Positions 21,069 to 28,769 of a stretch of 64,000 nt of DNA are shown here, in pieces (positions within the stretch are counted from its first letter, which is position 1; each line of letters starts with the position of its first letter). The notes beneath the pieces are model-generated. The model did not search any database, was not told the origin of the DNA, and was given only the letters and a program-made list of their open reading frames with translations. This DNA is from Nitrospirota bacterium. Its GTDB lineage: Bacteria > Nitrospirota > UBA9217. Both the position numbers and the translations under genes were made by a program. The stretch lies in assembly GCA_023229435.1 (NCBI GenBank), contig JALNZF010000016.1, positions 1 through 64,000 on the forward strand, given 5' to 3'.

Positions 21069-21722
21069 ATGAGGATCATTCTGTTAGGAGCACCGGGCGC
21101 GGGCAAGGGCACGGTGGCAAAACTGTTGACAGCACTGGACGGCTCGGTCCAGATCTCGACAGGAGATATTCTGCGCGGCGCGGTAAAGGCCGGCACCGCG
21201 CTCGGCAAAGAAGCGCAGGGCTACATGGACCGGGGCGACCTGGTGCCCGATTCATTGATCATGGGCATCATGGAGCAGCGGCTCAAGGAGAAGGACTGCC
21301 AGAAGGGTTTTCTCCTCGACGGCTTCCCGAGGACGATTCCGCAAGCCGACGCTCTCGATGCGATCCTGAATAAGCTGAACATCAAGCTCGATCTCGTGGC
21401 GAGCATCGAGGTCCCGCGTGAGGTGATCCTCGACCGATTGACCACGCGCAGGACCTGTTCCAATTCTTCCTGCCAGGAGATCTACAACATCAAGAGCAAT
21501 CCGCCGGCCCCCGGCGACAAGTGCAAGAAGTGCGGCAGCCCCACGATCCAGCGCGCTGACGAGACCGTGGAGGCCATCAGCAAGCGTCTCGACGTGTACA
21601 ATGAGAAGACCGCGCCGCTCATGGGCTACTACCAGAAGAAGGGCATGCTGCTCACCATACGCGAGTCCGGCAGCGATGGTGTGGTGAAGGCGATTCAGAA
21701 GGGGATCGCGGCGAAAAAATAG
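21069..21722 (+). CDS. adk: adenylate kinase, zinc-LID type
   Basis: Adenylate kinase interconverts ATP + AMP and 2 ADP in the cytosol. The 217-residue protein has the P-loop GAPGAGKGT at residues 7-15, the AMP-binding STGDILR near 36 and DGFPRTIPQA near 85. The long LID has four cysteines at 130, 135, 152 and 155 (CX4C and CX2C) that probably bind zinc; the first pair is wider spaced than the usual CX2C. A GGGGAGG site precedes the ATG. It is often next to secY and ribosomal protein genes; here it is alone behind rng. Confidence 0.95.
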   Translation: MRIILLGAPGAGKGTVAKLLTALDGSVQISTGDILRGAVKAGTALGKEAQGYMDRGDLVPDSLIMGIMEQRLKEKDCQKGFLLDGFPRTIPQADALDAILNKLNIKLDLVASIEVPREVILDRLTTRRTCSNSSCQEIYNIKSNPPAPGDKCKKCGSPTIQRADETVEAISKRLDVYNEKTAPLMGYYQKKGMLLTIRESGSDGVVKAIQKGIAAKK

Positions 21723-21799
21723 CGCGCATTGCGCGCTATCCTGAGCGCGTCGAAAGACTCAGGGCGCAGAGCAGAGCGAAGGATATTGGTTACACAGCA

Positions 21800-21830
21800 A
21801 AGGCGGGATGAAAGCATCCCGCCTTTTTTA
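21800..21830 (+). terminator. intrinsic terminator after adk
   Basis: An 11-bp perfect stem (AAGGCGGGATG with CATCCCGCCTT) with a 4-base loop is followed directly by a run of T. It lies about 80 bases past the adk stop. Confidence 0.92.
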
Positions 21831-21944
21831 TTTTTATTGCGCGGCCACGGTTCTGAGTTTCACCGTCAGATTAAAAGCGCCTATTGTGGCAACACGTGAT
21901 CGAAAACCTGCGTCCAGCGCCGTATGTCTGATGGAGCCTCTATT

Positions 21945-22460
21945 TTACTTTGACAGTGTTTCGCCGATCTTTTTCACGAGGCGTTCATTGAGCTCTTCGG
22001 CGCATTTGGTCCAGTCTCTCGTGGTGCTGTCCTCATCATCATACGACAGGGCCACCTTGCCGCTCGATCCAGATAGTTCATAATGGTTCTTGAGTATTGT
22101 GGTGCCGGCCATCATGCCGACCCAAAAGCGCGCCGCCCCGCTTACCATCCGCAAATCATTGATCCTGACGGTTACGAGATAATTTGCAGAGCCGGGGACA
22201 TATTGGTTGCGTTTCTGGATCAGCGTCGGATTATAGCCTGCGTCCTTCAGCATTTCGATCAGATTCTCTTCCATGAACTGACCCATTTCATTCCGGTCCT
22301 TGCTTTCGTCCTCTTTCATGTCGCTCTTGATCCCCCGGTCCAAGAGCACAAAGATCGCTACCTGCTTGCCGTCCTGAATGACAGGTCCTTTTGACGCACA
22401 CCCGAAGACGAGTGAGGCAACTATTGCAACCACTGCGACTGCAACAAACTGTCTTTTCAT
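21945..22460 (-). CDS. lipoprotein, DUF4410-like
   Basis: The 171-residue protein has a lipoprotein signal with lipobox VFGC at about Cys21. The mature part has VRINDLRMVSGAARFWVG followed by a small/Gly-rich stretch and a helical C-terminus, a pattern I associate with DUF4410-like envelope lipoproteins. The match is from memory and only moderate. The ATG at 22460 follows a strong GAGGAGGA site. It is convergent with adk and no partner is near. Confidence 0.68.
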   Translation of the reverse strand: MKRQFVAVAVVAIVASLVFGCASKGPVIQDGKQVAIFVLLDRGIKSDMKEDESKDRNEMGQFMEENLIEMLKDAGYNPTLIQKRNQYVPGSANYLVTVRINDLRMVSGAARFWVGMMAGTTILKNHYELSGSSGKVALSYDDEDSTTRDWTKCAEELNERLVKKIGETLSK

Positions 22461-22540
22461 GACAATATCCTCCTCATAGAGTAGTTTCTGAAACAACATG
22501 ACGATCAGAAAATGCGTATGTGTGAATTACCAGGAAGCAT

Positions 22541-22569
22541 ATCATACATAACACGAAACGCGCTGATAA
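22541..22569 (-). promoter_or_regulatory. possible promoter for the lipoprotein gene
   Basis: Read on the minus strand, TTATCA and TATGAT are separated by 17 bp, about 80 bases upstream of the lipoprotein start. Confidence 0.4.
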
Positions 22570-22681
22570 TCTTATCGCTGTCGACCGGTCATATAGATAC
22601 GCTGTTCTTTGTTATCAAACGAATAGCGGTATCATATGGAAAACAATATAGCATAAAATGATCATCAGGGAAATAATATTC

Positions 22682-22822
22682 ATGAAAGTGATATATGATG
22701 TTCAGAAACGATTTCTCGATAACATTGCTGACGCCCTGTCATGTCCGACCCCGTTTAAAGTGCTGCCTCACGAACCTAAATTGCGGCCATGCTTCTCGAG
22801 GAATTACTTGCCTTTGAAATAA
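22682..22822 (+). CDS. possible small protein, 46 residues
   Basis: A short frame starting MKVIYDVQKRFLD and ending YLPLK has a balanced, protein-like composition and AGGGA about 11 bases upstream. It has no recognised family. It sits directly before the truncated DUF853 gene and could be a chance frame or part of the same remnant. Confidence 0.28.
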   Translation: MKVIYDVQKRFLDNIADALSCPTPFKVLPHEPKLRPCFSRNYLPLK

Positions 22823-22875
22823 CTTTATGGAATAATCCACTCAAAAATACCTCGCATGTCCCTCCTGGAGAAACT

Positions 22876-23220
22876 ATGGCACAAAAAACAGAAATAATGA
22901 TCATTGCAAAAGGCAAGGATGAGGCGGGGATCCTGCCGCAGATGGCGAATCGGCACGGCCTGATCGCCGGCGCCACCGGCACGGGCAAGACCGTGACGCT
23001 CCGGGTGATGGCCGAACAGTTCAGCAGGATCGGCGTGCCGGTCTTCTTGGCGGATGTAAAAGGAGATCTTTCCGGCATCGCGAAGCCCGGCGGGGACCGG
23101 CCGCAATTCGCCGACAGGGCAAAACAGCTTGGCGTCGATGATTTCTCTTTTGAAGGTTGTCCCACGGTGTTCTGGGATCGATTTTCGGAGGGGGAGGAAA
23201 GAGGCGGTAATTTGTTGTGA
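22876..23220 (+). pseudogene. truncated DUF853/HerA-like ATPase (YjgR family)
   Basis: The 114 codons match only the N-terminus of the DUF853 helicase-like ATPases, normally about 500 residues. GLIAGATGTGKTVTLRVMAE is the Walker A region and VFLADVKGDLSGIAKPG the following conserved block. The similarity ends after CPTVFWDRFSEGE, and the frame stops soon after with GGNLL. The Walker B and the rest of the ATPase core are absent, so a working enzyme is unlikely. The break lies only 12 bases from the convergent hisF stop, which suggests a deletion or rearrangement at the end of the his cluster. A CTGGAG ribosome site remains. Confidence 0.8.
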
Positions 23221-23231
23221 GGCACATTGGC

Positions 23232-24089
23232 CTACAACCGCACGGGCACACCGCGCTTCTGTAAATATTCCTTTGCCTGCCTGATGGTATATTCCCTGAA
23301 ATGAAAGATCGACGCAGCGAGCGCGGCATCGGCTTTGCCTTTTGTAAAACCGTCGTAGATGTGTTCCAGATTCCCCACGCCACCGGATGCGATGACGGGA
23401 ATGGTGACCGCCTCGGCTACAGCCCGCGTCAGCGCCAGGTCGTAACCATTTTTCTGACCATCCTGATCCATGCTTGTGAGCAGGATCTCACCCGCCCCGT
23501 ACTCTTCCATCTTCTTTGCCCACGCTACGGCATCAATGCCCATGGGTCTTCTGCCGCCGTGGGTGTAGACCTCCCATTTGAGTGCGGAATGCGGAGTGTG
23601 GAGTGCGGATTGAGACAGAAACAATGCTGCGTACCGGGGGTCATCGGCCCATTTGAGCGGGGGTTTGAAGTCCTTGTCGTGGGCAACAACCTGCTTTGCG
23701 TCGATGGCGACCACGATGCACTGGCTGCCGAAACGCATGGACGCGGCCTTGATGAACTCCGGATCGTGGACCGCCGTGGTGTTGATCGATACCTTGTCGC
23801 ACCCGGCGAGCAGGAGGTTGCGGATATCGTCGAGGACCTTGATACCTCCGCCCACGGTAAGGGGCATGAACACCTGCTCCGCCGTGCGGCGCACGATGTC
23901 GAGGATGATGCCGCGCTCCTCGTGCGATGCGGTGATGTCAAGGAACGTGAGTTCGTCGGCACCCTGTTCGTCGTACACTTTCGCGATCTCGACCGGATCC
24001 CCGGCGTCGCGAAGGTTAACGAAGCTGACGCCCTTTACCACTCGTCCCGCTTTTACATCAAGGCAGGGTATGATGCGTTTGGTTAACAT
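23232..24089 (-). CDS. hisF: imidazole glycerol phosphate synthase subunit HisF (with loop insertion)
   Basis: HisF is the cyclase subunit that, with ammonia from HisH, makes IGP and AICAR. The TIM-barrel pattern is complete: the first catalytic Asp in IPCLDVKAGRVVKG near residue 10, the second at Asp130 in VVAIDAKQ, and phosphate-binding GGGIK and ASGGVGN. The protein is 285 residues against about 252 usually. The excess lies between Asp130 and the WEVYTHGGR motif (about 133-171) and includes the translated heptamer repeat SQSALHTPHSALK. The frame is intact, so the enzyme is probably active. The ATG at 24089 is preferred over a longer start seven codons upstream. Confidence 0.93.
   Translation of the reverse strand: MLTKRIIPCLDVKAGRVVKGVSFVNLRDAGDPVEIAKVYDEQGADELTFLDITASHEERGIILDIVRRTAEQVFMPLTVGGGIKVLDDIRNLLLAGCDKVSINTTAVHDPEFIKAASMRFGSQCIVVAIDAKQVVAHDKDFKPPLKWADDPRYAALFLSQSALHTPHSALKWEVYTHGGRRPMGIDAVAWAKKMEEYGAGEILLTSMDQDGQKNGYDLALTRAVAEAVTIPVIASGGVGNLEHIYDGFTKGKADAALAASIFHFREYTIRQAKEYLQKRGVPVRL
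23580..23614. repeat. heptanucleotide array inside hisF, GAGTGCG family
   Basis: Five units in exact register (GAGTGCG, GAATGCG, GAGTGTG, GAGTGCG, GATTGAG) lie within the hisF coding frame and encode the extra loop residues. Confidence 0.9.
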
Positions 24090-24133
24090 AACTGAAAAAA
24101 AACTCCACAAATTAAAAAAATCATGAAAAACCT

Positions 24134-24255
24134 TCTCTCGCGGAGGCGCGGAGGCCGCAGAGTACTACAAAAAACTTTTAAGTTTTACATACAAAAAATA
24201 CTTATAGATCTTTGGTACTGCCTTTCTCTGCGAGCTCTGCGTCTCTGCGAGAAAC
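24134..24255. repeat. palindromic repeat between hisA and hisF (GCGGAGGC/CTCTGCG)
   Basis: The left arm has CGCGGAGG, CGCGGAGG, CCGCAGAG. The right arm has TCTGCGAGC, TCTGCGTC, TCTGCGAG. A 65-base A+T-rich spacer separates the arms, and the period is 8-9 bp. Confidence 0.85.
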
Positions 24256-24261
24256 CTGCTT

Positions 24262-25008
24262 TTACCTTGAGCACTGATTATCATTCATCTTCACAAACGT
24301 TATGGCTTCCTTGAGATCAAGCGATCCGCTGTATATGGCTTTGCCGGTGATCACGCCGCTTACACCGGAGTGCCGCACCGTAAGAAGTTGTTCAATATCC
24401 TTCATCGTGTGGACGCCGCCGGAGGCAATGACCGGGATATGGAGCGCCCTTGCAAGCGCCTGCGTGGCCTCGATGTTCGGGCCCGACAGCATGCCGTCGC
24501 GCTTGATGTCCGTGTAAATGACGGCGATGACGCCATACGCCTGCATTTGTTTTGCGAGGTCGATTGCCTGCACCTTCGTGACCTCCGCCCATCCTTTGAT
24601 TGCCACCATGCCGTCTTTGGCGTCAATTCCGACGATGATCTTTCCCGGGAACGCATTACAGGCTTCCTGCACAAAGGCGGGGTTCTCGATCGCGGCAGTG
24701 CCGAGAATGATGCGGTCTATGCCGATCGAGACGAGGGCGCTGATCGTGGCCATGTCACGGATGCCGCCGCCGACCTCAATCGCGATCTTGATGGCGGCGC
24801 GTATCGCTTTGATGGCATCGAGGTTTTTCGGTACGCCTGCAAAAGCGCCGTCCAGGTCCACGACATGGAGTATCTCCGCGCCCTGCGACTCCCAGTGCTT
24901 TGCCGTGGTCGCGGGATCGTCGGAATAGACCGTGGCCTTGTCCATGAGACCCTGTTCAAGGCGGACGCACTTGCCTTCTTTCAAGTCTATGGCGGGAATG
25001 ATTAACAT
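24262..25008 (-). CDS. hisA: phosphoribosylformimino-5-aminoimidazole carboxamide ribotide isomerase HisA
   Basis: HisA isomerises ProFAR to PRFAR in histidine synthesis. The 248-residue TIM-barrel protein has catalytic Asp8 in IPAIDLKEGKCVRL and the second Asp in YTDIKRDGML near 170. Phosphate-binding motifs are EVGGGIRD near 80 and ASGGVHTM near 200. Length and motifs are standard. It lies between hisH and hisF with a different palindromic repeat on each side. Confidence 0.95.
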   Translation of the reverse strand: MLIIPAIDLKEGKCVRLEQGLMDKATVYSDDPATTAKHWESQGAEILHVVDLDGAFAGVPKNLDAIKAIRAAIKIAIEVGGGIRDMATISALVSIGIDRIILGTAAIENPAFVQEACNAFPGKIIVGIDAKDGMVAIKGWAEVTKVQAIDLAKQMQAYGVIAVIYTDIKRDGMLSGPNIEATQALARALHIPVIASGGVHTMKDIEQLLTVRHSGVSGVITGKAIYSGSLDLKEAITFVKMNDNQCSR

Positions 25009-25024
25009 GAAAACCTCAAAACCT

Positions 25025-25098
25025 ATTTACCGCAGAGGGCGCAGAGAAAAATTATAGATCTGTATTGCTCTTCTCCGTGTCTCTGTGTCTCCGTGGTG
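25025..25098. repeat. palindromic repeat between hisH and hisA (CGCAGAG/CTCTGTG)
   Basis: TTTACCGCAGAGGGCGCAGAG on the left is answered by CTCCGTGT, CTCTGTGT, CTCCGTGG on the right. This is the 8-9 bp period family. Confidence 0.85.
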
Positions 25099-25102
25099 GA
25101 TG

Positions 25103-25768
25103 TTATGTTTTCTGTTCTCCGAATCTTTTCAGGATCGACAACCCCAGCGCCTGGCTTTTCTCCGGGTGGAACTGGACCGCAAGGATATTGTCCTTCCAGA
25201 TGCTCGAGACGAACTCGATGCCGTATGGGGTGGTGGTCGCGATCACGCCCTTGTCCTCCGGTACGACATGGAATGAATGCACGAAGTAGACATGGCTGTT
25301 CTCGGGAACGTCTGTTAACGCAGGCGGCCGCCTCTTGAAGGTAAGTGAGTTCCAGCCCATGTGCGGGACCTTCAAAGTGCCGAGTTCCCCCGATTGAGAC
25401 GTTCGAGGGCAGGCTTCATGCGGAGTGTCGAATGCAGGGCCTTTGAAGCGAACGACGCGGCCCTTGATGATGTCCAGACCCTTCGATATTCCGAACTCTT
25501 CGCTTTCCGTGAACAGGAGCTGGAGGCCAAGGCAGATGCCGAGAAAAGGTTTGCCGACGCTGACGCTCTTCTTCACCGCGTCGATGAGGCCGTATTGCTC
25601 CAGATTCTTCATGCAATCAGGGAACGCGCCCACGCCGGGCAGAACTACCTTGTTCGCATTCAGGATCGTCTTCGCGTCGCTCGTGACTACGGCCTCATGG
25701 CCTGTGTGTTCAAAGCCCTTCTGGACGCTCCTGAGATTGCCCATTCCGTAATCAATAATAGCGATCAT
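25103..25768 (-). CDS. hisH: imidazole glycerol phosphate synthase glutaminase subunit HisH
   Basis: HisH is a class I glutamine amidotransferase that feeds ammonia to HisF. The 221-residue protein has the nucleophilic Cys in GICLGLQLLF near residue 83, and the His/Glu of the triad in AVQFHPEKS near 200. The ATG at 25768 gives the normal start MIAIIDYGMGNLRSV; a longer frame upstream runs into a repeat. A segment near residues 119-130 (CPRTSQSGELG) looks longer than usual and may also reflect repeat-derived sequence. Confidence 0.94.
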   Translation of the reverse strand: MIAIIDYGMGNLRSVQKGFEHTGHEAVVTSDAKTILNANKVVLPGVGAFPDCMKNLEQYGLIDAVKKSVSVGKPFLGICLGLQLLFTESEEFGISKGLDIIKGRVVRFKGPAFDTPHEACPRTSQSGELGTLKVPHMGWNSLTFKRRPPALTDVPENSHVYFVHSFHVVPEDKGVIATTTPYGIEFVSSIWKDNILAVQFHPEKSQALGLSILKRFGEQKT

Positions 25769-25776
25769 AAAAGACC

Positions 25777-25860
25777 TTAACCACAGAGGGCACAGAGGTG
25801 AAGCGGTCAAATATCTACGCTGTGAACTCTGTCAAACCTCCGAGTCCTCTGTGGTGAATA
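25777..25860. repeat. palindromic repeat between hisB and hisH (CACAGAGG)
   Basis: AACCACAGAGGGCACAGAGG on the left is mirrored by CCTCCGAGTCCTCTGTGGT on the right across about 40 bases. It fills the junction completely. Confidence 0.88.
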
Positions 25861-25861
25861 A

Positions 25862-26452
25862 TTAGATTTTCCCTTTTGTTGAGAGCACGCCCTTGATCCT
25901 CGGATCGAGGCTCGTGGCCTGGTCCAGGGCGCGGCCGAAGGCCTTGAAGATGCCTTCGAGCATGTGATGGACATCGCGGCCATATAAAATGCGGATATGG
26001 AGGTTCATGCCTGCGTGATTGGCAACAGAGCGGAAGAAGTCCTCGGCAAGTCCGGGATCGAAGTCCTTGAGCTTGTATTTCTTCGGCAGGTCCAGCTGGT
26101 ACACAAGATACGGCCTGCCGGAGAGGTCCATGACCACCTGCGCGAGCGCCTCGTCCATGGGTACGGTCGCTTCGCCGTACCGCCGGATGCCCTTGCTGTC
26201 CCCGAGCGCCTTCTTGAGCGCCTGGCCGAAGGCGATGCCGAGATCCTCCACGGTGTGGTGATCGTCGATCTCAATATCGCCTTTTGCCTTGATCGCAAGG
26301 TCGAAGAAGCCGTGTTTGGCTATGTGCGAGAACATGTGGTCCATGAACGGCACCGAGGTCTTGATGCCGTACTTGCCGGTCCCGTCAAGGTCCAGGGAAA
26401 TCCTGATGTCCGTCTCTTTGGTCTTGCGTTCGATAGTCGCTTTGCGTCGCAT
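25862..26452 (-). CDS. hisB: imidazoleglycerol-phosphate dehydratase HisB
   Basis: HisB converts IGP to imidazole acetol phosphate using two manganese ions. The 196-residue protein is the monofunctional form. The metal-ligand motifs are DHMFSHIAKHG near 39, DDHHTVEDLGIAFGQAL near 62 and the second-half HHMLEGIFKAFGRAL near 170. There is no fused phosphatase domain, so histidinol phosphatase must be encoded elsewhere. It is read from the minus-strand his cluster between hisC and hisH. Confidence 0.95.
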   Translation of the reverse strand: MRRKATIERKTKETDIRISLDLDGTGKYGIKTSVPFMDHMFSHIAKHGFFDLAIKAKGDIEIDDHHTVEDLGIAFGQALKKALGDSKGIRRYGEATVPMDEALAQVVMDLSGRPYLVYQLDLPKKYKLKDFDPGLAEDFFRSVANHAGMNLHIRILYGRDVHHMLEGIFKAFGRALDQATSLDPRIKGVLSTKGKI

Positions 26453-26470
26453 TTACTACTCCTTCTTCTC

Positions 26471-26553
26471 CCGTCATTCCCGTGAAAACGGGAATCCAGT
26501 CTTTGTGGGCAATGGCTTGAGCCCTGGATACCCGCGTTCGCGGGTAAGACGAC
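26471..26553. repeat. CGTCATTCCCG-type extragenic palindrome between hisC and hisB
   Basis: CCGTCATTCCCGTGAAAACG and GGGAATCCAGTCTTT are followed by ACCCGCGTTCGCGGGT and GACGACTT. It is nearly identical in its outer parts to the copy upstream of rng. Confidence 0.9.
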
Positions 26554-26567
26554 TTTTTACGAATGTG

Positions 26568-27656
26568 TTATTGCTGATTCGCAGTCAAAATTAGTTTCAG
26601 CGTCTTCAGAAACTCCTTGTTCTCTGCCGGCGTCCCGATGGTCACCCGAAGGCAGTTCTTGAGCGGTCCTGGTTTGTTCAAATTCTTGATAAGGATGCCG
26701 GCCTGCTTGAGCTTCTGATGAATTCGCGATGCGTCCGCAGCAGTCCTGATCATGATGAAATTGGTCTCTGATGGATAGGCGGTGACGCCCGGAAACTTCG
26801 ACAACGCATTATATAATCTTTTCCGCTCCAAAATCAACAGGGAAATCTGGCGTTCGATGACGTCCTGGTGTTCGAGAGCGGTTATCGCAACCGCCTGGGA
26901 CAGGCTGTTGATATTATACGGAAGCCTGATCTTATTCAGTTCATCGATGATGTTTTGCGAGGCAGTCAGTACGCCGATGCGAAGCCCGGCAAATCCGATC
27001 TTCGAAAGCGTCCTGAGTATGATCATATTGGGATGTTTTTTCAGGAGCGGCAGCCAGGTCTTGCCGGAAAAACTATAATACGCTTCATCGATCACAACCG
27101 CGGCATCGGCATGCTCCAGGATATTCCTGATCTCCGTGTCCGAGAAACGGTTTCCCGTAGGATTGTTCGGGCAGGCAAGGAAGATCACTTTCGCTTTGCG
27201 CTCTTTTGCCTTCTTGAGCACCAGGTTCGCGTCGAGGTCAAAGTTGTTGTCGAGCGGTACCGTGACTACGCTCTGCGCGAGCGCGCGGGAGGTGATCTCG
27301 TACATGGCAAAGGTCGGCGCCGGGGCCAGTACGGGGCCGCCGAAGGCGAGGATGACCGCCTGGATCAGTTCGTCCGAACCGTTGCCGAGGATCATCTGTT
27401 CAGGCTTTATCCCCCACATCGCAGCGATGGCCTTCTTGAGCTTTTTGGCCGACGGATCAGGATAGAGGTTGATCTTCGTATTCCTGACAACGGCGGCGAT
27501 CTCGCGACGGAGCGCATCGGGCAGAGGGAAGGGGTTCTCCATGGCGTCGAGCTTGATGCGAACGGGCGTTTCGTCGACGTGGTACGCCGCAAGCTTGCGC
27601 ACCTGGGGCCTGATAAGGGTCACGATGTCTTTTGTTTTCGGTGATTTCGTTCTCAT
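26568..27656 (-). CDS. hisC: histidinol-phosphate aminotransferase HisC
   Basis: HisC is a PLP-dependent class I/II aminotransferase. The 362-residue protein has the start-region motif LDAMENPFPLP near 40, the NGSDELI cofactor motif near 92, CPNNPTGN near 162, and the Schiff-base lysine in TLSKIGFAGLRIG near 220. The ATG at 27656 is chosen over a TTG six codons upstream; neither has a strong ribosome site. It is unusual in sitting between hisG and hisB, behind a terminator-like hairpin. Confidence 0.93.
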   Translation of the reverse strand: MRTKSPKTKDIVTLIRPQVRKLAAYHVDETPVRIKLDAMENPFPLPDALRREIAAVVRNTKINLYPDPSAKKLKKAIAAMWGIKPEQMILGNGSDELIQAVILAFGGPVLAPAPTFAMYEITSRALAQSVVTVPLDNNFDLDANLVLKKAKERKAKVIFLACPNNPTGNRFSDTEIRNILEHADAAVVIDEAYYSFSGKTWLPLLKKHPNMIILRTLSKIGFAGLRIGVLTASQNIIDELNKIRLPYNINSLSQAVAITALEHQDVIERQISLLILERKRLYNALSKFPGVTAYPSETNFIMIRTAADASRIHQKLKQAGILIKNLNKPGPLKNCLRVTIGTPAENKEFLKTLKLILTANQQ

Positions 27657-27710
27657 GATAGGGGGAATATACAAGAATCACGCGCGATGTACAAGCGAAA
27701 ATTATGTTAA

Positions 27711-27743
27711 AACAACTGAGGCGGCCGTTTGGCCGCCTCAGTT
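27711..27743 (-). terminator. terminator-like hairpin between hisG and hisC
   Basis: A perfect 13-bp GC-rich stem (AACTGAGGCGGCC with GGCCGCCTCAGTT) and a 4-base loop are followed on the minus strand by TGTTTTAAC. It lies just after the hisG stop and could end or attenuate transcription before hisC. Confidence 0.75.
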
Positions 27744-27753
27744 GGTCGTGTCA

Positions 27754-28674
27754 TTACGCAATGACCTTGTTCAGGGGATACTCCACGATTCCCGATGCGC
27801 CGCGGCGTTTGAGCCGGGGGATCAGGTCGCGCGCCTGCTTTTCGTCCAGGATCACTTCCAGGCTTACCCACTCGGGATCGGTCTGATGCGAGATCGTCGG
27901 CGCGTGCATGGAGGGCAGAAGGCCGCAAATCTCCTTCAGGTTCTTCTTGGGGGCGTTCATCTTGAGCCCGACCTTTTCCTCGGCAGACAGCGCGCCCTGG
28001 AGCAGCATGGCCATGTTCTCGATTTTCTTCCGCTTCCATGGATCGCTCCACGCCTTCTTGTTTGCGATGAGCCGCGTGGTGGACTCGAGCATCACTTCAA
28101 CGATGCGAAGATTGTTCGCGCGGAGCGAGCTGCCGGTCTCGGTGAGCTCCACGATCGCATCGGCGAGGCGGGGAGGCTTCACCTCCGTGGCGCCCCAGGA
28201 GAATTCGATCTCGGCAGTGACTCCCCGGGACTTAAGGTAACGCTTTGTATAACCCACGAGCTCGGTGGCGATGCGTTTGCCCTTCAGGTCCTTGAGCGTT
28301 TTGATCTTTGAATCCTCGGGCACGGCCACGACCCAGCGCACCGGGTTAAGGCCTCCCTTGGCATAGCGAAGCTCGGCGACCTCGACCACATCGGCATTCT
28401 GCTCGAGGATCCAGTCCTTGCCCGTGAGGCCGACATCGAAGATGCCGATATCAACATAGCGCGCCATCTCCTGCGCCCGGACCAGGGTGCAGTCGATGTT
28501 CGGGTCATCGATGGTCGGGTAGTAGCTGCGCGAACTGACCTGTACGCGGTACCCTGCCTTGTCGAAGAGCTTGAAGGTTGCTTCCTGCAGGCTCCCCTTG
28601 GGCAGGCCGAGCTTGAGCTTTTGACTTGCGAGAGCAGTTTCTTTCGGCGACGACTTTTTGGATTTTACAGGCAT
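27754..28674 (-). CDS. hisG: ATP phosphoribosyltransferase HisG, long form
   Basis: HisG catalyses the first, committed step of histidine synthesis. The 306-residue length and the C-terminal segment after about residue 215 (the regulatory ACT-like HisG C-terminal domain) identify the long, histidine-inhibited form that does not need HisZ. Motifs seen are GLPKGSLQEAT near 24, DVGLTGKDWI near 78 and RIATELVGYTKRYL near 133. The N-terminus carries about 20 extra Lys/Ser-rich residues. It lies between hisD and hisC on the minus strand. Confidence 0.94.
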   Translation of the reverse strand: MPVKSKKSSPKETALASQKLKLGLPKGSLQEATFKLFDKAGYRVQVSSRSYYPTIDDPNIDCTLVRAQEMARYVDIGIFDVGLTGKDWILEQNADVVEVAELRYAKGGLNPVRWVVAVPEDSKIKTLKDLKGKRIATELVGYTKRYLKSRGVTAEIEFSWGATEVKPPRLADAIVELTETGSSLRANNLRIVEVMLESTTRLIANKKAWSDPWKRKKIENMAMLLQGALSAEEKVGLKMNAPKKNLKEICGLLPSMHAPTISHQTDPEWVSLEVILDEKQARDLIPRLKRRGASGIVEYPLNKVIA

Positions 28675-28709
28675 GTGGCCTCCTCATGCTATTATTCCTG
28701 ACGCAAGTA

Positions 28710-28765
28710 ATTGGAAAGTGAAGGTTGAAAATTTTAAATTTGAAATTTCCAACTTCCAATTTCCA
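28710..28765. repeat. heptanucleotide array pair between hisD and hisG, ATTGGAA/ATTTCCA
   Basis: Eight consecutive 7-base units stay in one register: ATTGGAA, AGTGAAG, GTTGAAA, ATTTTAA, ATTTGAA, then ATTTCCA, ACTTCCA, ATTTCCA. The two halves are complementary, so the element folds into a hairpin. Confidence 0.92.
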
Positions 28766-28769
28766 ATAA

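Larger units (their letters stand above)
22461..22875. other. intergenic region between lipoprotein gene and truncated DUF853 gene
   Basis: It holds a probable minus-strand promoter and one possible 46-codon frame. Otherwise it is A+T-rich with nothing recognised. Confidence 0.5.
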
